Position numbers and translations under genes: made by a program | In this document: piece after piece, positions 32,364 through 41,406 of the stretch | Layout: each line of letters begins with the position of its first letter | Position numbering within the stretch: the stretch's first letter is position 1 | NCBI GenBank assembly: GCA_023228065.1 | Contig: JALOBX010000001.1 | Coordinates: forward strand, 186,001-250,000 | DNA length: 64,000 bases | Source: Candidatus Pacearchaeota archaeon | GTDB lineage: Archaea; Nanoarchaeota; Nanoarchaeia; Pacearchaeales; GW2011-AR1 | Direction of reading: 5' to 3' | The notes under the pieces: model-generated | The model's database searches: none | What the model was told of the DNA's origin: nothing | Seen by the model: the letters and a program-made list of their open reading frames with translations, nothing else

Positions 32364-32867
32364 ATGGAAAGGCGGGTTGTTTTTAAAAAAGGAAGAATAG
32401 TTGTTACAAGGAAAGGAAGCTTTGTAATCAGTCTTTCTAAGAAGATTGTCCGGTTAATCAAACCATATTGTAAGAAAATAGAAATTGCTGGAAGTATTAG
32501 AAGAAAAGAAAAGAATCCTGTTGATATAGATATTGTTCTTATCCCCAAAAATAGAGAAAAACTTGAAGAATTCTTGAAAACAAAAGGGAAATTTATACAG
32601 GGGGGAGAGAAAAAATCAAGATGGAAAGTAGAAGGAGTCAAGATTGAATTGTATTATGCTACTTTAGAATCTTGGGGAGCAATGCTATTAGCTTATTCAA
32701 GCAAATTTGGAGCGGGAATAGGACTAAGGGTAGTTGCAAAAAGAAAAGGATTCAAATTAAATCAATATGGTTTATTTACAAAATCTGGGAAAAAAATTGC
32801 CGGAAAAACCGAAAGAGAAATTTATCATAGCCTTGGAAGACAATGGAAGAAACCAGAAGACAGATAA
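32364..32867 (+). CDS. Minimal family X DNA polymerase or nucleotidyltransferase (palm and thumb only)
   Basis: 167 residues. The palm begins with AGSIRRKEKNPVDIDIVLI (metal-binding Asp54 and Asp56), with the third acidic ligand in GVKIELYYA apparently Glu95 instead of Asp. The thumb has GAGIGLRVVAKRKGFKLNQY, then GLFTKSGKKIAGKTEREIY, as in polymerase beta relatives. There is no helix-hairpin-helix 8-kDa domain and no PHP domain; a basic N-terminus (RRVVFKKGRIVVTRK) may replace them in DNA binding. The plan matches the small polymerase X of African swine fever virus. A role in short-patch repair is inferred. Confidence 0.82.
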   Translation: MERRVVFKKGRIVVTRKGSFVISLSKKIVRLIKPYCKKIEIAGSIRRKEKNPVDIDIVLIPKNREKLEEFLKTKGKFIQGGEKKSRWKVEGVKIELYYATLESWGAMLLAYSSKFGAGIGLRVVAKRKGFKLNQYGLFTKSGKKIAGKTEREIYHSLGRQWKKPEDR

Positions 32868-32898
32868 GATTTTAAAGAATTTTAAATAAATATTAAAT

Positions 32899-33117
32899 AT
32901 GATAATACATGTAAAAGTCAAGCCGAATTCTTCAAAACAAAAAATTGAAAACTTTGGTGATGGACATTATCTTGTTTATCTAAAATCTGCTCCAGAAAAT
33001 GACAAAGCAAATACAGAACTAATTAATTTGTTATCAAAAGATTTTGGAACTCCTGTAAAACAATTTCATATAAAATTTGGAAGAACTGGCGACAAAAAGA
33101 TAATTGAAATTAGATAA
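32899..33117 (+). CDS. DUF167/YggU family protein
   Basis: 72 residues. The conserved core VKPNSSKQKIE, YLVYLKSAPENDKANTELI and FHIKFGRTGDKKIIEI match the DUF167 family (a YggU-like alpha/beta fold), including the pattern A-P-x-x-x-K-A-N that marks the start of the first helix. The family has no settled biochemical role. A TATA-like TTTTAAATAAATA lies about 22 bases before the ATG. Confidence 0.9.
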   Translation: MIIHVKVKPNSSKQKIENFGDGHYLVYLKSAPENDKANTELINLLSKDFGTPVKQFHIKFGRTGDKKIIEIR

Positions 33118-33129
33118 TCATTCATAATC

Positions 33130-33606
33130 ATGAAATACGAATTTGCAGAAGACTTGCAGAAACAGGCAGAAGAAATATCAAAGATGCTTTTCCCCCATAT
33201 AGATTTGTCTAATATAAAATGTTACAGAAGCTACGGCACAAGTTCTAGAGGGACAATTGCAAGATGTCATGCATTAAATAAAATAATGCAGAAAGCAATA
33301 GGGATAAAAGCAGTTTATGTTTTGGAGTTTCTAACTGAACGATTTGAAAAAATGAGTGAGGAAGAAAAAATTAAGGTGGTAATACATGAACTTATGCATA
33401 TCCCAAAAACATTCGGCGGAGGATTCAAGCACCATGATTTTGTTACTGACAGAAATGTGAATAAATGTTATGCTGAATATAAAAAGGGGAAAGATAAAAA
33501 TGATAGAAAACAGGAAATTTTCAGCACAAATAAAAATTCAGAGAATTTTCATAAGGAAAAAGAACAAAATGAAAAAAAAGAAGATAACGATTCACGCTGG
33601 TGGTAA
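33130..33606 (+). CDS. Putative zinc metallopeptidase
   Basis: 158 residues. The zinc motif appears as HELMHIPKTFGGGFKHHDFV (H-E-x-x-H, with a downstream His pair about 10 residues later), typical of small predicted archaeal metallopeptidases. Before it lies YRSYGTSSRGTIARCHALNK and a helix ending at KIKVVIHELM. The last 45 residues are low-complexity and charged (KKGKDKNDRKQEIFST, KEKEQNEKKEDND) and overlap the next gene. Substrate unknown. It follows the DUF167 gene by 12 bases and is probably in its operon. Confidence 0.78.
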   Translation: MKYEFAEDLQKQAEEISKMLFPHIDLSNIKCYRSYGTSSRGTIARCHALNKIMQKAIGIKAVYVLEFLTERFEKMSEEEKIKVVIHELMHIPKTFGGGFKHHDFVTDRNVNKCYAEYKKGKDKNDRKQEIFSTNKNSENFHKEKEQNEKKEDNDSRWW

Positions 33607-33958
33607 AAAGATAAAACTTCCTGTTGAAGAATGCAATCTTTTTGAAAAATTTACAGGCTTAATGTTTTCCAAAAAAGAGAAAGCAAAGATATTACTTTTT
33701 AGTTTTAAGAGAAAGCAAAAAATAAGGATACATTCTTTTTTTGTGTTTTATCCATTTATTGCTGTATGGCTTGGTGAGAAGAATAGAGTTATAGATATAA
33801 AACTTGTAAGACCTTTTACTCCTTGTGTTGCTCCAAAAAAACCTGCTTTTATTCTTGTTGAGATTCCATTAAATGAGAAAAATAGAAAAATAACACAAAA
33901 ATTTCTTGTCACCGACGAAGAATTAGAAACATTTAAATATCCTCGACGACATAAGTAG
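33569..33958 (+). CDS. DUF192 family protein
   Basis: About 129 residues with the family pattern EKFTGLMFSKKEKAKILLF, then IHSFFVFYPFIAVWLGEK and a final VEIPLNEKNRKI. DUF192 proteins are usually small, often exported proteins with a barrel-like fold; here there is no signal peptide, only a Lys-rich start. The ATG at 33569 is chosen because upstream codons lie within the metallopeptidase frame and read as low-complexity sequence. It overlaps that gene by 38 bases, which suggests coupled translation. Function unknown. Confidence 0.7.
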   Translation: MKKKKITIHAGGKKIKLPVEECNLFEKFTGLMFSKKEKAKILLFSFKRKQKIRIHSFFVFYPFIAVWLGEKNRVIDIKLVRPFTPCVAPKKPAFILVEIPLNEKNRKITQKFLVTDEELETFKYPRRHK

Positions 33959-33975
33959 GTATAAGGAGGTGGAAA

Positions 33976-34128
33976 ATGGGAACAATACTTGTTAAAAACG
34001 TTATTAAAAGAAAACCCGGATATCTTTATTATGTAGATGGAAAGGGAAATGTCTGCGAAGCAAAGATGTCTAGAGGCGGAAAAAGAAAGAAAAAGGCTAA
34101 GAAGGTAACAAAGAAGAAAAAAAGATAA
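33976..34128 (+). CDS. Small basic DPANN-type protein, 50 residues
   Basis: A strong Shine-Dalgarno site (AAGGAGGTGG, 33963-33972) precedes the ATG. The product starts GTILVKNVIKRKPGYLYYVD, continues GKGNVCEAKMSRGGKRK and ends in a Lys-rich tail, suggesting nucleic-acid or ribosome binding. I recall very similar short proteins in DPANN genomes with no assigned role. It lies 17 bases after the DUF192 gene, and the following run of T probably ends the operon. Confidence 0.75.
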   Translation: MGTILVKNVIKRKPGYLYYVDGKGNVCEAKMSRGGKRKKKAKKVTKKKKR

Positions 34129-34136
34129 TCATACAA

Positions 34137-34160
34137 ATTTTTTTTATTTTTTTATTTTAA
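34137..34160 (+). terminator. T-rich terminator
   Basis: A run of eight T, an A, seven T and then TATTTT after the small basic gene is typical of oligo-T termination in archaea. It lies between two transcription units. Confidence 0.6.
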
Positions 34161-34165
34161 TTAAT

Positions 34166-34173
34166 TTTATAAA
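34166..34173 (+). promoter_or_regulatory. TATA box of kae1
   Basis: TTTATAAA is centred about 25 bases before the ATG at 34194, as in other leaderless genes of the window. Confidence 0.7.
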
Positions 34174-34193
34174 TATATTTCTAATATAATAAT

Positions 34194-35192
34194 ATGACAA
34201 TTGTTCTGGGAGTAGAAAGTACTGCTCATACATTTGGGATTGGGATAATCAAGAACGGAAAGATATTATCAAATATAAAGAAAACTTATACCACCCAGAG
34301 CGGAGGAATTGTACCTAATGAGGCTGCAAGACACCATAGAGAAAATAGCAAACAAATTTATTTAGATAGTTTAAACAAAGCAGGAATTAAGGAATGTGAT
34401 ATTGATGCTGTTGCTTTTTCCCAAGGACCAGGACTTACGCCTTGTTTATTGGAGGGATTTAGATTTACAAAACAACTTTCTGAAAATTTGAAAAAGCCAA
34501 TTGTTCCTGTAAATCATTGTATTGCTCATCTTGAAGTTGGAAAAACAACAGGAGCTAAAGATCCAGTTATGCTTTATGCTTCTGGAGCTAATACGCAGAT
34601 AATTGCTTACGAAGCAAATAAATATCGAATATTTGGAGAGACTCTTGATTTGGGTGTCGGCAATTTTATTGATACATTCGCAAGAGAGATGGGTATTGGT
34701 TTTCCTGGAGGGCCAATTATACAAAAACTTGCAGAACAGAGCAATAATTATATTGAATTGCCTTATGTTGTTAAAGGGATGGATATTTCTCTTTCAGGAA
34801 TTTTGACTAATCTTAAACAAAAATTTGAATCAAAAAAATATTCAAAAGAAGAACTTTCATATTCTATGCAGGAAACTGTTTTCGCTATGCTTATAGAAAC
34901 AGCAGAACGAGCTTTGGCTCATACAGGGAAAAAAGAACTGCTTTTAGGGGGGGGAGTTGCATGCAATTCACGGCTTCAAAATATGGCTAAAATTATGTGC
35001 AGTGAACGAGGGGCAAAATTATTCATTCCTGAAAATTCCCTTCTGGTAGATAATGGAGCTATGATTGCTTTTCTGGGAGAAATAATGTTTAACAAAGGAA
35101 TTAAAATTGCTTATACAAAGATTGATAGTATAGACATAAAGCCAGGACAACGAACTGACGAAGTTGAAATTAATTGGAAAAATACATCCTAA
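34194..35192 (+). CDS. kae1: Kae1/TsaD, tRNA threonylcarbamoyladenosine transferase
   Basis: 332 residues. Transfers the threonylcarbamoyl group to A37 of tRNAs that read ANN codons, as part of the KEOPS complex. The ASKHA start GVESTAHTFGIGII, the metal-binding HCIAHLEVG (His108 and His112), FSQGPGLTPCLL, SGANTQII and GGGVACNSRLQ mark the family. The protein ends at KPGQRTDEVEINW, where a Bud32 kinase is fused in several archaea; here no kinase follows, so Bud32 must be encoded elsewhere. It stands alone with its own TATA box. Confidence 0.96.
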   Translation: MTIVLGVESTAHTFGIGIIKNGKILSNIKKTYTTQSGGIVPNEAARHHRENSKQIYLDSLNKAGIKECDIDAVAFSQGPGLTPCLLEGFRFTKQLSENLKKPIVPVNHCIAHLEVGKTTGAKDPVMLYASGANTQIIAYEANKYRIFGETLDLGVGNFIDTFAREMGIGFPGGPIIQKLAEQSNNYIELPYVVKGMDISLSGILTNLKQKFESKKYSKEELSYSMQETVFAMLIETAERALAHTGKKELLLGGGVACNSRLQNMAKIMCSERGAKLFIPENSLLVDNGAMIAFLGEIMFNKGIKIAYTKIDSIDIKPGQRTDEVEINWKNTS

Positions 35193-35226
35193 TAATCTTT
35201 AAAAGAAATAATATTTTATGGTTTAG

Positions 35227-36003
35227 GTGGGATTAAAACACTATTATAACAAATTAAAAAGTATAATTGGACTTGCATTATCACTTTCAAAAGCAAATTT
35301 TAAAACAAGAAATGAGGGAAGTTATTTTGGAATTTTGTGGTATCTTTTGTACCCTCTTTCTTTATTTTTAATAATTTTGTTTATAAAAAATTCCGGACTT
35401 TTAACTTCTAAAATTCCCTATTATCCAATTTATTTATTTATAGGGTTAATAGCAAATAATTTTTTTATTAAGACAATTGCCTCTTCAATTGATGTTATTA
35501 ATTCAAATTCGAATCTTATCAAGTCAATAAAAACTCACTATGAATCTTTAGTGTTATCCCGAGTTTTCGAATCGGTTTATTCCCATTTCTTTGAATTCTT
35601 GCTTTTAATTGTTCTATTAATCTATTACCAAATTCCTCTTGGATTGTTAATATTTTATCCGGCAGTTTTTGGTATATTTTTATTATTAACAACAGGGATA
35701 AGTTTTATCTTTGCAACTATTGGTGTTTATATTAATGATTTAAAAAATATTTGGATGATTCTCTCTCAAATAATCTTTTTTATTACCCCTATTTTTTATA
35801 AAATAACATTTAATTCTATACAACACAAAATAAATTTATTTAATCCCCTATATTATTTTCTTGATATAACAAGAAATCTTTTAATTAATCAGGAATTGAA
35901 TGTAATTATTCTTTTGATTTTCTCTTTTTTGGGTATGATTATTTTCTCTTTTGGTTTATTTACTTTTATTAGATTTAAACATAAATTTGCAGGAGCAATA
36001 TGA
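35227..36003 (+). CDS. ABC-2 type polysaccharide export permease (Wzm-like)
   Basis: 258 residues with six membrane helices in the order of O-antigen/teichoic acid exporters (ARNEGSYFGILWYLLYPL-like start: TRNEGSYFGILWYLLYPL, then FLIILFIKNSGL, and a C-terminal IFFITPIFYK followed by NPLYYFLDITRNLL). Paired with the following ATPase, with a 4-base overlap, it would export glycans across the membrane. The start is GTG; 9 bases upstream an in-frame ATG is separated from it by a TAG codon (ATG-GTT-TAG-GTG), so initiation at this gene deserves a check. Confidence 0.85.
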   Translation: MGLKHYYNKLKSIIGLALSLSKANFKTRNEGSYFGILWYLLYPLSLFLIILFIKNSGLLTSKIPYYPIYLFIGLIANNFFIKTIASSIDVINSNSNLIKSIKTHYESLVLSRVFESVYSHFFEFLLLIVLLIYYQIPLGLLIFYPAVFGIFLLLTTGISFIFATIGVYINDLKNIWMILSQIIFFITPIFYKITFNSIQHKINLFNPLYYFLDITRNLLINQELNVIILLIFSFLGMIIFSFGLFTFIRFKHKFAGAI

Positions 36004-36764
36004 CACCCGAAAAAAAAGAAATAATCCATGTAAAAAATCTGTCTAAAACTTTTAAAAATATCAGAAAAAGAGAAAGTTTATTATTCAAAATCTTTTCTTT
36101 AATAAATTCAGAAAGAAAAAAAGAATTACATGTTTTAAAGAATGTTTCTTTTAAGGTTTATAGCGGGGAAGTTATTGGTTTAATTGGTTTGAATGGCTCG
36201 GGTAAAAGTACACTATTAAGAATTCTTGCAGGAATTTATCCTTTTAGCAATGGTATGGTAAAAATTAATGGGCAAGTATCATATCTTGCGGGATTTGGGC
36301 AAGGATTAAATCCTAAGTTGACTATGAAAGAGAATATTTTCCTTATTGGTTCTATAATGGGCTTATCTCAAAGAGATATTAAAAAAATATTCAACGAGAT
36401 TGTTAATTTTTCTGAATTAAAAGAATTCATAAATATGCCCATATACAAGTTTTCTTCTGGAATGAAAGCGAGACTTAATTTTTCAATTTCAATTTATTGT
36501 CTTGATTATCACAAGCCAGACATTTTATTGCTGGATGAAGTTTTTGGTTCTGGAGGAGATATCAGTTTTCAGTTAAAAGCAGAGAAAAAAATGAGTGAAT
36601 TTATAAAAGAAGGTGTAACAGTGCTTCTTGTCAGCCATGATTTAGAAATTGTTAAAAATTATTGTAACAGGGTAATAATTTTAAATAAGGGTGAAATTGT
36701 CAAAATAGGAGAACCAAAGGAGATAATAAATGAATATAAAAAAAGTAAAACCCGCAATAATTAA
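36000..36764 (+). CDS. ABC transporter ATPase for polysaccharide export (Wzt-like)
   Basis: 254 residues. Walker A GLNGSGKST, signature FSSGMKARL, Walker B DILLLDEVFGSGG and the switch His in LLVSHD are all present. The motif order and the tail match Wzt/TagH-type export ATPases of the ABC-2 group, without the extra glycan-binding C-terminal domain. The start overlaps the permease gene by four bases (ATGA), so their translation is linked. It supplies the energy for glycan export in the locus that follows. Confidence 0.92.
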   Translation: MTPEKKEIIHVKNLSKTFKNIRKRESLLFKIFSLINSERKKELHVLKNVSFKVYSGEVIGLIGLNGSGKSTLLRILAGIYPFSNGMVKINGQVSYLAGFGQGLNPKLTMKENIFLIGSIMGLSQRDIKKIFNEIVNFSELKEFINMPIYKFSSGMKARLNFSISIYCLDYHKPDILLLDEVFGSGGDISFQLKAEKKMSEFIKEGVTVLLVSHDLEIVKNYCNRVIILNKGEIVKIGEPKEIINEYKKSKTRNN

Positions 36765-37965
36765 TATATTAACAGGAATAAAAAATAGAATTTCTATTAA
36801 AAAGTTTAGATTAAAGAATATTCTTGGATTATCCAATCAAATATTTTATTATATAAAAAACAAACTTTTTAGTTTAAAATTCCTAAATAAAAAACCCTAT
36901 TACCCTATTTTTAATTCTTTTGCACGCCCCCCAAGACAAATTAATATAATGGTGAATAATATATGCAATTCCAAATGTGTAATGTGTGATATAGGAATAA
37001 AAAATAAAGAGTCTTTCTTTTATAAAAACCTTGTACAAGATGGAAAAAATACTTTATCTCCAGAAACTTTAAAAAAATTTATTGATGAAGTTAAAACATT
37101 TAAACCTTATATCAATATTTGTGCTACAGAACCTCTGCTTCATCCAAAAATAATAGAACTTATACAAATAGTCAAGGATGCTAAACTAAAACTAACACTT
37201 ACTACAAATGGGCTTCTTCTTAAAAAGTATGCAAAACAAATTGCTCTTTCAGAACTTGACAAAATATTAGTGTCTCTTGATGGACTTAAACAAACTCATA
37301 ATAAAATAAGAGGAATTAAAATTTTTGACAGAGCAATTGAAGGGATAAACCTTGTTAAAAAATATAGAGATGAAGCACAAAAGAAATATCCTCTAATCAA
37401 TCCAAGATTTACAATTTCTAATTTTAATTATAAAGAACTTTTTAAATTTTCAGAATATATGTTTGAGAAGGTAAAGGTAGACAGAATAAGTTTCAGTCAT
37501 CTTTATTTTGTAAGTGAAGATGCTGCTGATAAACATAACAAAAAATTTTCTTATCTGGGGAAAAGCAGCGCTAAAAGCATCAAATTGATGAATCCTTCAA
37601 AAATAGATGTAAATTTATTGCTAGAGCAAATACAAAATGTAAATGAAAAATATGGAAATAAGGTTGGGTTTTATCCTGAAAATTTGACAAAAGACTATCT
37701 TTACGAATATTATAATCCCAAGATTATCCCAAAAATAGGGAAAAAAAGATGTTTTACTCCTTGGGAAGTTACTGTCCTGCAGGCAAACGGAGATATGATT
37801 ATAAGAAATGTATGTATTCCTTATAAGGTGGGTAATATCCATAAACAATCATTTAAATCAATTTGGAATGGGAAAAGATATCGCTATTTTAGAAAACAAC
37901 TTAAAAAATATAAATTATTCCCAATGTGTCACCGTTGTTGCGCAGTTGTTTACCCTAAAAAATAA
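36730..37965 (+). CDS. Radical SAM/SPASM protein of the glycan locus
   Basis: 411 residues. A basic N-terminus of about 65 residues precedes the radical SAM core with CNSKCVMCDIG (CxxxCxxC), CATEPLLHPKIIELIQIV and TTNGLLLKKYAKQI. The C-terminal SPASM-like part contains CFTPWEVTVLQANGD, YKVGNIHKQSFKSIWNGK and the ending MCHRCC. Such proteins bind one or more extra iron-sulfur clusters and modify sugars, peptides or other substrates; which one cannot be told here. It overlaps the ATPase gene by 35 bases and is co-directional with the following glycosyltransferases. Confidence 0.85.
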   Translation: MNIKKVKPAIINILTGIKNRISIKKFRLKNILGLSNQIFYYIKNKLFSLKFLNKKPYYPIFNSFARPPRQINIMVNNICNSKCVMCDIGIKNKESFFYKNLVQDGKNTLSPETLKKFIDEVKTFKPYINICATEPLLHPKIIELIQIVKDAKLKLTLTTNGLLLKKYAKQIALSELDKILVSLDGLKQTHNKIRGIKIFDRAIEGINLVKKYRDEAQKKYPLINPRFTISNFNYKELFKFSEYMFEKVKVDRISFSHLYFVSEDAADKHNKKFSYLGKSSAKSIKLMNPSKIDVNLLLEQIQNVNEKYGNKVGFYPENLTKDYLYEYYNPKIIPKIGKKRCFTPWEVTVLQANGDMIIRNVCIPYKVGNIHKQSFKSIWNGKRYRYFRKQLKKYKLFPMCHRCCAVVYPKK

Positions 37966-37997
37966 AATCTTTTTAAGTCTCTTATCCTAGGAATATA

Positions 37998-38963
37998 ATG
38001 AATAAAGCTCTTTTGGTAACTCTTGCAGATAGGAATTTTGTAGATGCTGCTAAACAGCTTTTTTCAAGTGCATATTTTAATGCTGGCTGGAAAGGAGATT
38101 ATATGCTTCTTTCTGTTGGTATTCCTGACAAGGAACTTGAATGGTTCAGAAAAAAAGGAATTCTAGTTAAAAAATACAATCTTCTGCGAAAAACTAAGAT
38201 TGGAGCTTCAAAAAGAAATCCTGTTGTGTTGTCTAAATTTAATCTGTTCAATGAAGAATTCAAAAAATGGAGAAATATAATTTATCTTGATGCAGATATA
38301 ATAATCCGGGCTCCAATAGACAAACTCGCCAAAGTTAAGGGATTCTATGCTGTGCGAGATATAAGCAATCATCTTTTATCTGAACAATTTTGCAATAAAA
38401 AAACATTATCTTCCGAAGATAGATTGCTTTTGAAAGAATTAAAAAGAGAGTATAATGCTAACAAATTTTCTTTTAATTCAGGAGTTATGGCTTTTAGTAC
38501 AGAAATGATAAACGAAAAGACATTTGACCAATTAAATAGCCTCTTTAATAAATATAAACAAATTCATAATTATGGAGACCAACCCACTTTTAATTTGTTC
38601 TTTTATGATAAATGGAAATCTCTTCCTCCCGTTTATAATGTTTATTCGGGAGTTTCTTATATAAAAATGAGAGCTTCTAAAGGGATTATACTTCATATTT
38701 TTGGCGGTGAAAAACCTTGGACTATAAATGGTTCTTTTTATAATGAATGGAATTCTAATCTAAAAAAAGCAGAATTTATCAATTTAAATAAATCTTTAAA
38801 GGGCAATCCGAGATGGTCTTCATTAAAAATTTATCTTTATTCAAAATATCTTATTTTTAGAGAAAATTTCTTTAATTGGATTTTATATTTAAACAAAAAA
38901 CTTAAAAAAAATCATCCTAAATTTTATACAAATCTTAAAAAAATCAAAAGATGGATTAATTAA
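37998..38963 (+). CDS. GT8-like glycosyltransferase
   Basis: 321 residues. The GT-A fold features of glycogenin/GT8-like enzymes are visible: a start LLVTLADRNFVDAAKQLFSS, the metal-binding DxD in IIYLDADIIIRAPI (near residue 100), FNSGVMAFS and a C-terminal HIFGGEKPW. It probably transfers a hexose from a nucleotide sugar; acceptor unknown. The last 60 residues are basic and aromatic, possibly membrane-associating. It lies 32 bases after the SPASM gene and abuts the next gene (stop followed directly by ATG). Confidence 0.85.
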   Translation: MNKALLVTLADRNFVDAAKQLFSSAYFNAGWKGDYMLLSVGIPDKELEWFRKKGILVKKYNLLRKTKIGASKRNPVVLSKFNLFNEEFKKWRNIIYLDADIIIRAPIDKLAKVKGFYAVRDISNHLLSEQFCNKKTLSSEDRLLLKELKREYNANKFSFNSGVMAFSTEMINEKTFDQLNSLFNKYKQIHNYGDQPTFNLFFYDKWKSLPPVYNVYSGVSYIKMRASKGIILHIFGGEKPWTINGSFYNEWNSNLKKAEFINLNKSLKGNPRWSSLKIYLYSKYLIFRENFFNWILYLNKKLKKNHPKFYTNLKKIKRWIN

Positions 38964-40205
38964 ATGAAAATAGCTTTTGTTGTCCATAACTTTCCAAAGC
39001 TTTCCGAAACTTTCATTTTAAATCAAATTATCGGATTAATAGATATGGGGCATGAAGTAGATATTTATGCTCATTCCCCTTCTGGTGAAGAGATAATACA
39101 TAAGGAAATAATAGATTATGGACTTCTTGAAAAAACTTTTTATTATGAAAGATTTACTTCCAGGAGATATAATTCTTTTCCAATTAAACTATATTATCAA
39201 TTTCTTGGTTTTTGCGGAAGAATTCTTAAAGATTTCTCTCCTGTTATTTATTCTGAACTAAAAAAGAAAATCCCTGATAAAGAAGATTTTAAGATCAAAC
39301 CGCAGATTAAAATATCATCTGATTTTAAGGAAAAAAATTATGACATAATCTTATGTCACTTTGGAACAAACGGCTATAATGCGATTAATTTGAAAAATCT
39401 TGGGATTTTAAATGGGAAAATAGTTGTTTTTTTTAACGGCAGAGATATGAGTTGTGAATTAATTTCTAGAGGAGACAATTTTTATAATGAATTATTTATG
39501 CAAAGCAATTTGTTTATTCCAATATGTCACTTTTTTGGAGATAAATTTTTAAAATTAGGCTATACTCCTAGAAAAATAAAAGTTCTTAGATTGGGGGTAG
39601 ATTGCAGTAAATTTCGTATTGCATCTAAAACACAAAAAGATGAAATAAATATACTCACAATAGCAAGACTTGTTGAAAAAAAAGGATTAGAATATTCTAT
39701 ACGAACTGTTGCTGAATTATTAAAGAAATATCCTTCATTGAGATATACAATTATTGGTGATGGAGAATTAAAAAAACCCTTAAAAAAATTAATCAAAAAG
39801 TTAAAAGCAGAGAGCAACATTTTGCTTGTAGGAGATAAACCTCGTGATGAAATACTAAAGTGTTTTTCTGAAACAGATATCTTTGTATTATCCAGCATTA
39901 CTGCGAAAAATGGAGATACAGAAGGAACTCCTATTTCAATAATGGAAGCTATGGCGTCAGGAATTCCTGTTGTGAGTACATATCATAGCGGAATACCTGA
40001 AGTAGTAAAAGATGAAGTTTCGGGATTTCTTGTTTCAGAAAAAGATATTGGCAGTTTATATAAAAAAATAGAACTTTTAATAAATAATTCTTCTCTTAGA
40101 AAAAAAATGGGTATAGAGGGAAGAAAAATTATTGAAAAAGATTTTAATATAAAAATATTAAATAAAAAACTTGTGAAAATACTTCAGGAGGTAGTCAATT
40201 CTTAG
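38964..40205 (+). CDS. GT4 family glycosyltransferase
   Basis: 413 residues, GT-B fold. The start IAFVVHNFPKLSETFILNQI is typical of WcaL/colanic-acid-type GT4 enzymes, and the nucleotide-sugar site appears as NILTIARLVEKKGLEYSI, IFVLSSITAKNGDTEGTPIS and IMEAMASGIPVVSTYHSGIP, with the usual glutamate motif. It follows the GT8-like gene directly and converges on the opposite-strand GT4 gene, overlapping it by 11 bases. Substrate unknown. Confidence 0.93.
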   Translation: MKIAFVVHNFPKLSETFILNQIIGLIDMGHEVDIYAHSPSGEEIIHKEIIDYGLLEKTFYYERFTSRRYNSFPIKLYYQFLGFCGRILKDFSPVIYSELKKKIPDKEDFKIKPQIKISSDFKEKNYDIILCHFGTNGYNAINLKNLGILNGKIVVFFNGRDMSCELISRGDNFYNELFMQSNLFIPICHFFGDKFLKLGYTPRKIKVLRLGVDCSKFRIASKTQKDEINILTIARLVEKKGLEYSIRTVAELLKKYPSLRYTIIGDGELKKPLKKLIKKLKAESNILLVGDKPRDEILKCFSETDIFVLSSITAKNGDTEGTPISIMEAMASGIPVVSTYHSGIPEVVKDEVSGFLVSEKDIGSLYKKIELLINNSSLRKKMGIEGRKIIEKDFNIKILNKKLVKILQEVVNS

Positions 40206-41358
40206 ATATTACCTTTTTGTAATATTCTTCTAGTTTTTCGGCTATTTTATCCCAACTAAAATCTTTTGCTTTTCTTGTTCCAATTTTTGACATATTTTTT
40301 CTTAATTCATCATTTTTTAAAAGATAAGATATCGCTCTTGAAAATTCTTGTGAAGTTGGACTTACTAAAATACCATTTTTATTATTTTTTATATATTCTG
40401 AAGTATTATTATGCTTTGTTTTTGTTGTTATCACTGGAAGTCCGCAGGCATTTGCTTCAATTATTGTCAATGGAAATCCTTCAAGCAATGATGGAAGAAC
40501 AAAAATTTTTGATAATTTCATATATTCAAAAATTAAACGCCTTCGATTTTCCTTATTATTTAATGCTCCAACAAAATAAAAATTTTTCTCCAATTTATAT
40601 TTTTTAATTAAATTTAATAAATTATTTTTTTCTTCCCCATCCCCCACTATGCAAATCTTTATTTTTGGAAAATCCTTTCTTAATAAATCAACAGAATTAA
40701 CAAGAAGTTCCAAATTTTTTTGATAATTTAGCCTCCCAACAAATATTAAATCAAATTTTTTTCCCTTAACTTTTATTTTACTGATTAAATCAATATCTGC
40801 CCCGCTGTAAATGACTTCAACATTTTCTTTTTTTATCCCTCTCCCCATTAATTCTAATTTTACAAAATTAGATATTGCGACATTATTTTTAGTTAATTTT
40901 GTTGAGACATATTCTAAAACCATACCGATAATTCCAATTATTTTTCCAAAATAATTTATAAGATAATCTCCAAAATATTGATTCCATGTAAATACTAACG
41001 GAACCTTTTTTATTATTGAGACTAATTTTGTAGAATAACAATTGAGAAATACAAAAGACAAATTATCAATTATATCAAAATCTTCCTTTAATAGTTCAAA
41101 AAATAATCGTATAGATAATTTAATTTGACTTGAATAATCCCTCTTTCCTGTATGAGTATACAATCTTCTAAAAAAAGAAACTCCATGAATAACAATTCCC
41201 TCCATTTTAATTGTTTCTTCTCCATCCCATAACTTTGCTCCATAGATATGAACTTCATGCCCTTTCTTTACTAATCTCTTTGCAATTTCATAATTTCTAA
41301 TTTCAGAACCTCCCAATGTAAAAGGATAAATTACATCAGTTATTAGTGCAATTTTCAT
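40195..41358 (-). CDS. GT4 family glycosyltransferase (second)
   Basis: 387 residues, GT-B fold. N-terminal ALITDVIYPFTLGGSEIRNY is the usual GT4 start (GG motif), and the C-terminal half has FDLIFVGRLNYQKNLELLV, FVLPSLLEGFPLTIIEANAC and GLPVITT, with the E-x(7)-E motif. It is on the minus strand within the glycan locus, so expression may be separate from the exporter operon. Its tail overlaps the neighbouring gene by 11 bases. The gene is somewhat richer in A and T than its neighbours. Confidence 0.93.
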   Translation of the reverse strand: MKIALITDVIYPFTLGGSEIRNYEIAKRLVKKGHEVHIYGAKLWDGEETIKMEGIVIHGVSFFRRLYTHTGKRDYSSQIKLSIRLFFELLKEDFDIIDNLSFVFLNCYSTKLVSIIKKVPLVFTWNQYFGDYLINYFGKIIGIIGMVLEYVSTKLTKNNVAISNFVKLELMGRGIKKENVEVIYSGADIDLISKIKVKGKKFDLIFVGRLNYQKNLELLVNSVDLLRKDFPKIKICIVGDGEEKNNLLNLIKKYKLEKNFYFVGALNNKENRRRLIFEYMKLSKIFVLPSLLEGFPLTIIEANACGLPVITTKTKHNNTSEYIKNNKNGILVSPTSQEFSRAISYLLKNDELRKNMSKIGTRKAKDFSWDKIAEKLEEYYKKVISKN

Positions 41359-41406
41359 AATCGAATCTATTTGAACTATTATAAAAGGATTATTGTAAGG
41401 AGATAT

